Of a stretch of DNA of 64,000 nt, positions 13,501-21,253 are shown piece by piece. Origin of the DNA: Argentina anserina (taxonomy: Eukaryota; Streptophyta; Magnoliopsida; Rosales; Rosaceae); NCBI RefSeq assembly GCF_933775445.1, contig NC_065877.1, positions 10,106,001-10,170,000 of the forward strand. Direction: 5' to 3'. A program made the translations under genes and the position numbers. The notes under the pieces are model-generated. The model was not told the origin of the DNA. It did no database searches and worked only from the letters and a program-made list of their open reading frames with translations. How positions within the stretch are numbered: position 1 is the stretch's first letter; each line of letters starts with the position of its first letter.

Positions 13501-16500
13501 CGCCGCCCTGTTTCGCCGCCGAGAGCCTCCCCTCTCTCTCCGAGCCTTCTGCATCTCGTCGCGACCTTCGCCTACAAGCCGTCATGTTCCTCACCGTCGG
13601 TCCCTGGAGCACCGTGTGATCTCCGCAGCAACCCTCAAGCTCACCGCTGCTCGAATCGACGTCGCCGGCTTCTCACGCATCACCGACAACAAATCGAGTT
13701 TCCATCGTTCGAACGAGGTAAAAATTAATGTAATTGAATTGTGGTTTGTGATTGTTGGATGTTTGGATTTGATTTGAGAGATTTCTGGATCGAATTGGAG
13801 AAGGATTGAGGAGAATCGGAGGTGTAGATGCGAGGGTTGAGCACCGCTGCCTTAGGCGGCGCGTGTGAGAGGGTGAGGTAGTCTAGGGGCGGCGTGAGGC
13901 CGTGGGGAGGAAGAGAGAAGGAGGAGGGAGAGATTGGGCGCGGCGGTGGCGTGCTACGCGCCGGTTTTGGGCTCGGCGCGTGTGCCCCACGCACGCCTCC
14001 CTCCCTCTTTCTCTCTCCCTGAAAACTCTCTCCCTCTCCTCAGAAATCGCCTCCGTGCGATCGGCCTCCCTGAGCCTCCGTGTCGTGCACCGCCGCTCTC
14101 TACGGCATCACGAGGCCCTCCGCACCAAACCCCGAGCTCGCGCCGCCCTGTTTCGCCGCCGAGAGCCTCCCCTCTCTCTCCGAGCCTTCTGCGTCTCGTC
14201 GCGACCTTCGCCTACAAGCCGTCACGTTCCTCACCGTCGGTCCCTGGAGCACCGTGTGATCTCCGCAGCAACCCTCAAGCTCACCGTTGCTCGAATCGAC
14301 GTCGCCGGCTTCTCATGCATCATCAACGACAAATCGAGTTTCCATCGTTCGAACTAGGTAAAAATTAATGTAATTGAATTGTGGTTTGTGATTGTTGGAT
14401 GTTTGGATTTGATTTGGGAGATTTCTGGATCGAATTGGAGAATGATTGAGGAGAATCGGAGGTGTAGATGCGAGGGTTGAGCACCGCTGCCTTAGGCGGC
14501 GCGTGTGAGAGGGTGAGGTAGTCTAGGGGCGGCGTGAGGCCGTGGGGAGGAAGAGAGAAGGAGGAGGGAGATATTGGGCGCGGCGGTGGCGTGCTACGCG
14601 CCGGTTTTGGGCTCGGCGCGTGTGCCCCACGCACGCCTCCCTCCCTCTTTCTCTCTCCCTGAAAACTCTCTCCCTCTCCTCAGAAATCGCCTCCGTGCGA
14701 TCGGCCTCCCTGAGCCTCCGTGTCGTGCACCGCCGCTCTCTACGGCATCACGAGGCCCTCCGCACCAAACCCCGAGCTCGCGCCGCCCTGTTTCGCCGCC
14801 GAGAGCCTCCCCTCTCTCTCCGAGCCTTCTGCGTCTCGTCGCGACCTTCGCCTACAAGCCGTCACGTTCCTCACCGTCGGTCCCTGGAGCACCGTGTGAT
14901 CTCCGCAGCAACCCTCAAGCTCACCGTTGCTCGAATCGACGTCGCCGGCTTCTCATGCATCATCAACGACAAATCGAGTTTCCATCGTTCGAACTAGGTA
15001 AAAATTAATGTAATTGAATTGTGGTTTGTGATTGTTGGATGTTTGGATTTGATTTGGGAGATTTCTGGATCGAATTGGAGAATGATTGAGGAGAATCGGA
15101 GGTGTAGATGCGAGGGTTGAGCACCGCTGCCTTAGGCGGCGCGTGTGAGAGGGTGAGGTAGTCTAGGGGCGGCGTGAGGCCGTGGGGAGGAAGAGAGAAG
15201 GAGGAGGGAGAGATTGGGCGCGGCGGTGGTGTGCTACGCGTCGGTTTTGGGCTCGGCGCGTGTGCCCCACGCGCGGCCTGCCAGAGGTGGCGCGTGCACC
15301 CCACGCGCCGCCACGTGCGGCGGCATGAACAGTGATTCCGAGAATGGTATTTTGGTAATTTACTTACGTACGGTAAATGTAAATGTAAATTTTATTTACG
15401 TACGGTAAATATAAATTAAATTTTACGTACGGTAAATGTAAATTAAATTTTACGTACGGTAAATGTAAATATAAATTACTTTCAGTAATTGTAAAAAGTA
15501 ATTTGTAAAAAGGTAATTAGTAAATTTTATTTACTGAGATTGTATTAACATTTAAACAGTATGTATACGTACAGAAATACGTAAACATTATTTATACGTA
15601 CAGAAACCGTATGTATACGTGCAGAAATACATAAACATTATGTATACGTACAGAAATACGTATTATTTTGTGTATTTGTACAATAATACATGAACATTAC
15701 AGTGACCGTGAATAGTAACTGTGAACAGTAAATTCGTAAAACCGAAAATTGCTGAACAGTAACCGATTATTACTGTTTCGGCATTTAAAGGTTTACGAAA
15801 CGTTTCTAAATTCTTTTCTTATCTTTTCAAGGTGATCTATAAATCGAGGAAATGAATTATCTTCGGAAATTATGGGATTACGCTCGACTCGATAAGGTGA
15901 GTAAAATCTCACTTATTTTCGAATCTACCCTTGCGGTGATTCAAGATTTTGCAAGAGTTTTTAATATTGAATTACGACACGTATACAATATAGTGGATTA
16001 CATATATATCATATAAATGGTAATAAGTACATATATATATAGTTTGTTATATTATATACTGTTATGAATTCATTGGAATTGGTCATTTCGAATGACGAGA
16101 ATTAAATGTTGAGCATGTGATTTGATTTTTTGTACAATATGAGGTGTGATTATTGTACGTGGTTTTAACATGAGTTTGTTAAAATGTTTTGTCTTCGGAC
16201 GAGTTTTGTCTTCGGAAGAGTTTTTGTCTTCGGACGTGTTTATGAAATATGACATGTATATGATATAATGGATTATATATATATTGTATAAATGGTAAAT
16301 ATGTACATATATATATATAGTTTGCTATATAATATACTGTTATGATTTTATCGTGATTTATGTCATTTCGATGACGAGAATTATATATCGAGCATATGAT
16401 TTTGATTTGTACAATATGATGTGAGATTATTGTACGTGATTTTAACATTGAGATTGTTAAAATGTTGATTTGTCTTCGGACATGATTTTTGGTACAATAT

Positions 16501-19374
16501 GATGTGAGATTATTGTACGTGATTTTAACATTGTGATTGTTAAAATGTTGATTTGTCTTCGGACGTGATTTAGTACAATATGATGTGAGATTATTGTACG
16601 TGTTTGGCAAGTCGGAACCTAGCCTTTGGCCGGGCGAAAGTTACGATACAGTTAGAGCTCTAGTCTGTCTGCCTTAGTACTGCATGTGAGGTAACGGGTG
16701 GTTATCTGCTCATGGGTACTCAGATTGTTTTGGATGTTGGGTAGCGGGTGGCTATCCAATATCGGCGGTGTATTACGAGAGGGGTAACAGATGTGTACCA
16801 GCGTTCTTGGTACCCGTATTATAAATGCATTGGGTAACCAGAAGGGTTACTTAATTTTCTCATGAGCGTTTCATTTCATATTCGTTTGGGACAACCAGAT
16901 GGGCTGTCCATTGACTCATGAGGGCATTTATATTTGTTGATTTGTGATTTTTCGTATATATTGATTTGCGAATTATATTTTGATTTTACTCATACGAGCT
17001 ATAAGCTTACCGGGTTTGTGTTACAATCCCGGTGCACCAATCCAATGGTGTAGGGGATAATTCCGCAGGTGTTGATTAGTGGAGTTTGAGAGACGACTCC
17101 GGAGACTCGAAGTTGTTCGTATCCAGCTTGTGGTGAGGTTTCTTGCGTGGAATTTTGTGGGAAAATTGGTGTGGTTTGATTTGTGAGTTTTGTGAGAGTT
17201 GTGAGGATTATTACATTTCCATTTTATGTAATGTTGAATTATAAATTTGGGTTGTAATAATTGGTTTTCTGAGTTGTATTGAGAACTCAGTAATGATCCG
17301 CTGTGCATTTTAAATGATTTCGATTTCATTGAAATTGTTTTGTGTTTAACGACTTTAAAATTTTGAGTTTTTAAGCTCAGAATTTCGGAGTCGTGACAAA
17401 CATGTTTCCTCATCAAATAGGAATCATATTCGTAATAGTAGTAGGCTGTAAAGTCTCCTCCTTCTACAGGTAAACCATCATCTAACAGTTTGTACTTTGT
17501 AGTTTGGTGATTGTTTTACTTCTTTTCCTCATGTTGGTTTGTGTTTGAAAGAATCATGTATTTCTGTCTCCCAAATTTAGCCAATTAGCTTTTGCTCTAT
17601 GCGCCCAATACATTTCTTCATCTGCATAACACTGCATGAGTTCCTCTCTAATTTTGTTGTCTTGCTCCTGCAAAAAGACTGAAGAAGGAGAAAGCATCAA
17701 TTGTTAGTTGAATGTCATTACTTCTATCATTGAGACTCGATTTTCCTGAACAGATTCCCATAAACATTTTTGTTCCAAGTTGCTGAGCAAACTTATTATT
17801 TATAGCAAATAAGTAATGACCACCTGTTAAGTTTTCCAGAATAAAGCAATACCACCAGACTGTCCAACAGCAGGTACAAAGAAGGCATCGTCAAATGGAA
17901 ATTGTGTCATTTTTTATTTAAAATGGCAGTGGTCCTGGTATCGAGGAAACTGAATATATCAGGGTCTATAGATGAAGCATAAAAAAGGCCTGTGCTTTAA
18001 ACCCAGACCAAGCACTACCTCTACAATTCCAGCTCAAAAACTTCATGGGAAGGGAGTCATTTTATTAAGGGAGGTGCTGCCATCCTCCAAAATAGTTCCA
18101 ACAGCAAAATATACTACATTTAGCTTTTTCTGAGCCATGTTCATCAATAAAATACAGATCATGTTACCAAGCAAATACCAAAGTGTTACAGCACACACAT
18201 AATGCCAAAGTACCCAATTCATGTGTGGGTCTGACACACAAGGTAGAAGAAGACAATGGAGCCTTCTAGCACTACCATCCGGAGGAAAAAACCAACGAGC
18301 CAACAAGCATAGATGAAGTAAAAATAGAGTTGTGCAGTCCAGATTGAGTTAAAGAGGTCCCATACCTGCGTCCACCATAAAGCTATAATCATACCTGAAA
18401 TGAAGGGTTCCGTCTTCGTATGATTCGCCGATAGAACAACCACCATCCCACCAGCCAACAGATGCTCTCGATTTCTCTCGGTAAGGAAGGGTCTGAATCT
18501 GAAAAGGGTATTGGGGATTTTGAAAGGACTGGGATCAATTGAGTGTGGGTTTCCTTTGGGTTTAGTTGTTCAATTGGAAATTCATCCTGATCACCTAAAC
18601 GTTTACAAGGGATGAAGAAAGGATCAGTTTCTAGTCCTAAGTTCGGCCACCACCGTGTGTCGACGGTGGCTTTGAAATTGAATCTAGCAAACCCTACAGG
18701 AGCGATAGGAAGTCAATACTCCTTAAGATATGTGTACCCCTAACCGCATGTTGTATGCACAACCTGTTTCTCAAACACACTAATGATGTTGCTACAGGAG
18801 TTGTATGGACTCGGAGCACAAAGAATTGGAGTTACAAACTTACCACCTATCGGGTGTTTGCCCGTAGCAATTACCGTGTTTAACCCAGGAAGCAACCAAT
18901 GCAACATAAGACAGAACCAAGATGCCATTTTATTCAACAACAAGCTAAACAACACATCTCAAACTCTGAAGCAGAGACTTCCCGGACTCAAGCTCGTAGT
19001 TTTTGATATCTACCAGCCACTCCTGGATATGATCACAAACCCTACTGACAGTGGTAACAAACCTTTATTTGTGTAAGTTTTTTTTTTTTCTGAATGCAAC
19101 AAAAAGAGAACCTCTGAACTATATATTGTGATCTTTTAGCTTCATGTCCAACTTTCTCCTCTGTAATATTCATGTGACAGGGTTTTTCGAATCAAGAAGA
19201 GCTTGTTGCGGAACAGGTACATTCGAAACATCCGTGCTCTGCAACTTGAGGTCTGTAGGAACATGCAACAATGCAACAGGCTATGTGTTCTGGGATGGAT
19301 TCCATCCCTCGGAAGCTGCCAATGAGGTCTTGGCTGATGATCTCCTTGCACAGGGCTTCGATCAGATATCTTGA
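7579..19374 (+). CDS. GDSL esterase/lipase, five exons, intron 3 filled with retrotransposons
   Basis: Five exons join in frame to 350 aa: 7579-7819, 7895-8025, 8111-8341, 18798-19053, 19181-19374, all with GT-AG borders. The start at 7579 is chosen because it opens a signal peptide (hydrophobic [17 protein letters not shown]); an in-frame Met at 7450 would bury it. The nucleophile block is [13 protein letters not shown] (exon 1), followed by [10 protein letters not shown] (exon 2), a GTSDF block (exon 3), [12 protein letters not shown] (exon 4) and [10 protein letters not shown] with the catalytic Asp and His (exon 5). The length is normal for plant GDSL lipases (350-370 aa). It is probably a secreted hydrolase of acyl esters such as cutin or other lipids; the substrate cannot be read from sequence. 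Intron 3 is 10.5 kb because of nested insertions; without them it would be ~160 bp. Exon 4 must use the donor at 19054: the stronger-looking GTAAGT at 19073 breaks the frame. Convergent with UPL7. Confidence 0.9.
8458..8476. repeat. Left target-site duplication of the LINE
   Basis: TATGCATAACCTGTTTATC. It matches TATGCACAACCTGTTTCTC at 18754-18772 at 17 of 19 positions. The left copy is followed directly by seven T residues, as expected for the poly(A) end of a minus-strand LINE. Confidence 0.85.
8486..8990 (-). pseudogene. LINE RNase H domain remnant
   Basis: Minus-strand reading INFDGSV, then [45 protein letters not shown]. This is the plant LINE RNase H (RVT_3) pattern, with the first Asp in FDGS, the E.DS strand and the REAN..AD helix. 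An in-frame stop after the FDGSV motif breaks it. The RT-to-RNase H linker is largely missing, indicating an internal deletion. Confidence 0.85.
9137..10403 (-). pseudogene. LINE reverse transcriptase remnant
   Basis: Minus-strand frames 10403-9909 and 9793-9137 carry [85 protein letters not shown] and the catalytic FADD box in [13 protein letters not shown]. These are successive RT blocks of an L1-type LINE. A frameshift and stops between about 9909 and 9793 separate the two halves. Confidence 0.9.
10604..11098 (-). repeat. 3' LTR of the copia element
   Basis: On the plus strand it runs TGTAGTGAATCGG...ACCCAACA (TG...CA), 495 bp. Most of it aligns with 12640-12970 plus 17404-17487. The minus-strand outer start TGTTGGGTTTC follows the polypurine tract directly. 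Confidence 0.82.
11099..11110 (-). other. Polypurine tract of the copia element
   Basis: Minus-strand GGAGAGGGAGAT lies immediately before the TGTTGGG start of the 3' LTR. This is the usual plus-strand primer position in copia elements. Confidence 0.75.
11626..12585 (-). CDS. Copia Gag with zinc knuckle and partial protease
   Basis: A 319-residue frame starts [12 protein letters not shown] just inside the primer site. The N-terminal part ([13 protein letters not shown], then [17 protein letters not shown] and [11 protein letters not shown]) is the UBN2/retrotrans_gag domain of plant copia elements. A CCHC knuckle is seen as [14 protein letters not shown] (C-x2-C-x4-H-x4-C), near residue 220. 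The aspartic protease active site WFVDTGAT is present near residue 278, but the protease stops soon after it. Gag coats element RNA in virus-like particles. There is no downstream pol, so the protein could at most help mobilise the element in trans. The frame is still open despite the age suggested by LTR divergence. Confidence 0.88.
   Translation of the reverse strand: MDDDVKGTMIKLTHKNWVTWKPRMEDILYCRDMHEAIEGVAAKLTNMTDEKWRKLHRKAVGTIRQLVNNSVFYHVSKETNAEVLWKILESLFEKKTVAKKAFLIKEMVNMKFDDDSSVAVHLNNFQNVTNQLSKMGMKVDDELLVLLLLGTLSDSWKTFVVTLSNSASNGVLSMDTVNDNMLNEEQIRKSVGTDNEHATALYAKGKGKNSGQRFSGDCHYCGEKCHMKRMCRKWKQNKKKGKYQDGEDNGYTACISDVSDEPLTLQECLYVGDKGHNWFVDTGATCYDSSNLELFSTYKVGGFEMLKMGNTSYSKSSGI
12625..12637 (-). 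promoter_or_regulatory. tRNA-Met primer binding site of the copia element
   Basis: Minus-strand TGGTATCAGAGCC begins two bases from the inner end of the 5' LTR. It is the canonical plant copia primer site complementary to the 3' end of initiator tRNA-Met. Confidence 0.92.
13289..13296 (+). promoter_or_regulatory. TATA box in solo LTR B
   Basis: TATAAATA in the context CTAGTATAAATAGAG, about 318 bp from the left LTR end, followed by a CT-rich tract. The position fits a U3 promoter. In copy A the matching site is mutated. Confidence 0.5.
13354..15273 (+). repeat. Three tandem copies of a 640-bp module
   Basis: Copies lie at 13354-13993, 13994-14633 and 14634-15273. Each begins CGCCTCCCTCCCTCTTTC and ends in the GCGCGTGTGCCCCACG region. 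Copies 2 and 3 are almost identical, while copy 1 differs at more sites. This indicates a recent unequal exchange or slippage event. Open frames of 144-151 aa in each copy simply repeat with the DNA. They contain no recognisable domain and are rejected as genes. Copy A of the element has only one module. Confidence 0.95.
15355..15480 (+). repeat. Short tandem motif array inside solo LTR B
   Basis: Four or more degenerate copies of a motif containing TTACGTACGGTAAATGTAAA. This is the counterpart of the array at 1835-1945 in copy A. Confidence 0.8.
16405..16605 (+). repeat. 81-bp tandem repeat inside solo LTR B
   Basis: GTACAATATGATGTGAGATT recurs at about 16411, 16492 and 16573, each followed by ATTGTACGTG. 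The unit also contains TTGTCTTCGGAC. Related shorter arrays are present in copy A around 930-1300. Confidence 0.8.
17493..18046 (-). pseudogene. LINE endonuclease start and pre-RT segment, decayed
   Basis: On the minus strand an ATG at 18046 opens [19 protein letters not shown], the usual LSWNCRG start of a plant LINE apurinic-like endonuclease. Further on come [19 protein letters not shown] and, close to the copia insertion, [27 protein letters not shown]. The whole segment is ~550 bp where an intact endonuclease plus linker would need well over 1 kb, so internal deletions and stops have destroyed it. Confidence 0.82.
18754..18772. repeat. Right target-site duplication of the LINE
   Basis: TATGCACAACCTGTTTCTC, the partner of 8458-8476. 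Only 25 bp separate it from the acceptor of GDSL exon 4, so the LINE landed close to the branch point and acceptor of the original intron. Confidence 0.85.
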
Positions 19375-21253
19375 ATTTATTTATACAGCTTTGATGATTT
19401 ACTAGTACTCCATATGATGTGATTCACACCCTCATAATCCTAATTTTATCTCTTTAAACTCATCTCTTTTTATTCTGTCTTCTTCGTCTACAAACTCCTT
19501 GTGATAATTTAATTAGTAAATAAAAAGATGCAATTACATATATGGAAGACTAAGAGCAGTTTGGTCATTTTATTTGAATCCCAAAAAAAAAAAGATGGAA
19601 AATGTAAACACAACTTTTATATTGATATAAATGAATCACACAGTAAATATTAACATATATCCTCTTATCTACAGTTTTTGGATCCACTAATATGCATTTA
19701 CAAGAAAATCATTTCAGTACTCACAAGAAGTCTGGAGACCTCCTATTCCAACGTAAGACAGACAGATAGCAAGACAACTGCAAAAGAAGTTGCACACAAA
19801 GCAAATAAGTAATTGTATAAAACCATTAAGTACTGAACTTAAATTGCACCTATGATGCTTCTATTGACCAATGAAATAGAACTGCCAAAAGAAACATAGA
19901 AGATGGCATCACCAGAAAAGTAATGCAGACCATAGAGAAAAAGAAAAAGAAGAAGAACAGAGCTAAATAGAGCAGAAATATCATATCTAACAGTATTTGA
20001 AATATCATAATTGGTCTTTGTCTTTCCACATTGTTTGCTCCCTACGGGTAAACTCAAGAGTTGTACAATAATACTAATGTAATAAACATTATGGTCATTT
20101 TTACTCTTTTAGATTTGAACACATAGCATTTGCAAAAGTTCCTTATACAACAGCCAATTTATGAACAACCAGGATGTAATTCAAGATGTAGAGATGATAT
20201 TCATTGCAAAAATTTTGCAAATGCACTTACGAATCAAAAAGCAAAAGGTAATGAAGTCAATAATCATAGTAGGACAAAGTAGATCCTTTATTTTCAAATA
20301 ACATTATTTCCTTCGAAGTTTTTAAGACTTGATTGACCATATATAAAAACCCTAGAACTTCTTTAGATGTAAACCCTTGGAATTTCACTGAAAGGGGGAG
20401 AAAGAATAAATGACAATTCAAAGACAAGAAAAAAAGGAAAAACCTAAATAGAATTTTTAACGAGTCCTAGAGCTCCTAGAGAGTGGTTCAGGTAAACAAA
20501 TCGGTAAACAAAAGAGAATTCCTTTATGGAGTGTAGAGATGTTGAGCGCACCTACAAGAGATATGCAGTGTAAGTTAACAAAGTTGAGAATATTTTTGGT
20601 AGATTAGAAAATCATTATACAATGGATGCCATCATTGCTTTCCGTGAAACTGGATATGAGAAGCTCGTGCTTCACCTGATTTTCTACATAACTGTGGGGC
20701 AGTAATTTTTCACAAGGTAGGACAAAGTACCAGGCAGAATGGCATGTCACTGAATTTGATTTACTGGTTTTGGCTCAGAACGCAATTTTGGAGAGAAAAA
20801 GAATACATCAATTCCAAGTGAAGCCAGAATGTGCTAACATGAACATTGAAGTTACATTATGACCATCAGTGTCAACTACTTCCCAGTTACTGATCAAAAT
20901 ATCCCATGCAATTTGGAAAATATTTATTTATACATGAAGAAGTAAAACATAAGATTCTATATCACTATGAGGAAATTCCATCTTATAGACAAATTAAAGT
21001 ATCCCACCGCTATACCTTTTTTTTCTGATCCTAACATTGTAATATCCAACCTAATTTATGAAATGCCACTTGCAACTGGTGACCCATCTTTAATGGGCTT
21101 TATGGCATAGAATACTACGCAATCAAGCCCATGCAAACATTATTTCTACGTGTAACCAGTGAGAAATACCAGCATTTGGAACTTTGAATAGTAGGAAAAA
21201 AAATTAATAATTAAAAAAATAGATAAGAAATGACTAATACCTGAAGGCATATG
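19375..21253. other. Spacer between convergent GDSL and UPL7 genes
   Basis: Holds the 3' untranslated regions of both genes; AATAAA-type signals occur around 19519 for GDSL. AT-rich, with no supported additional gene or RNA. Confidence 0.5.

Larger units (their letters stand above)
12971..17398 (+). mobile_element. Solo LTR-like element (long-LTR family, copy B) with triplicated core
   Basis: A 4428-bp unit begins TGTAATAACCC, ends GAGTCGTGACA and is flanked by AACAT (12966-12970 and 17399-17403). It is inserted in the 5' LTR of the copia element. It matches copy A (122-3090) in reverse orientation throughout, for example the blocks around 13070-13240 and 16600-17390. There is no coding domain. 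It is longer than copy A mainly because a 640-bp module is present three times (13354-15273). A TATAAATA at 13289-13296 followed by pyrimidine-rich sequence suggests that transcription runs on the plus strand. A Tekay/Del-type gypsy origin is likely but unproven. Confidence 0.78.
10604..17487 (-). mobile_element. Gag-protease-only Ty1/copia element (TR-GAG-like), interrupted in its 5' LTR
   Basis: The element is flanked by a 5-bp duplication GTTTG (10599-10603 and 17488-17492) and lies inside the LINE. On the minus strand it has a 5' LTR (17487-12640, split by another element), a primer site (12637-12625), one gag-protease frame (12585-11626), a polypurine tract (11110-11099) and a 3' LTR (11098-10604). 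The internal domain is only about 1.5 kb. Integrase, reverse transcriptase and RNase H are absent, so it would depend on proteins supplied by another copia element. This organisation matches the class called TR-GAG (terminal-repeat retrotransposons with a GAG domain). The two LTRs are clearly related but diverged, so the insertion is not very recent. Confidence 0.88.
12640..17487 (-). repeat. 5' LTR of the copia element, split by a solo LTR
   Basis: LTR sequence at 12640-12970 resumes at 17404-17487, giving about 415 bp once the inserted 12971-17398 segment and its second AACAT (17399-17403) are taken out. Compared with the 3' LTR it lacks about 80 bp near the outer end: the outer terminus reads TGTTAGATGATGG in minus sense, whereas the 3' LTR has a long stretch between TGTT and GATGATGG. 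Confidence 0.85.
8477..18753 (-). mobile_element. L1-type LINE, decayed, carrying a nested copia element
   Basis: A minus-strand non-LTR retrotransposon lies between imperfect 19-bp duplications (8458-8476 and 18754-18772), with its 3' poly(A) at 8477-8483. In minus order it holds an endonuclease start (18046), a stretch with the motif [10 protein letters not shown] before RT (about 17560), reverse transcriptase (10403-9137) and a plant-type RNase H (8990-8486). It is split by a copia element at 10604-17487. Without that insertion it is only about 3.4 kb, shorter than a complete plant L1, and it has frameshifts and stops, so it is dead. I did not find ORF1 (gag-like) in the 5' part. It sits antisense inside intron 3 of the GDSL gene. 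Confidence 0.88.

Noticed and set aside
13415..15304. Repeated open frames of 89-151 aa on both strands in the GC-rich core
   Set aside because: They recur exactly with the 640-bp DNA module inside a non-coding LTR and overlap on both strands; no domain, consistent with GC-rich composition.
10599..17492. Reading the two related LTR segments and the solo element as one large copia with two LTRs and long internal part
   Set aside because: The 12971-17398 segment has its own TG...CA ends and AACAT duplication, and LTR sequence continues on both sides of it.
19073..19180. Apparent frameshift between GDSL exons 4 and 5 when the GTAAGT donor at 19073 is used
   Set aside because: The donor at 19054 (AGTG/GTAACA) restores the reading frame and gives the family-typical [15 protein letters not shown] junction.
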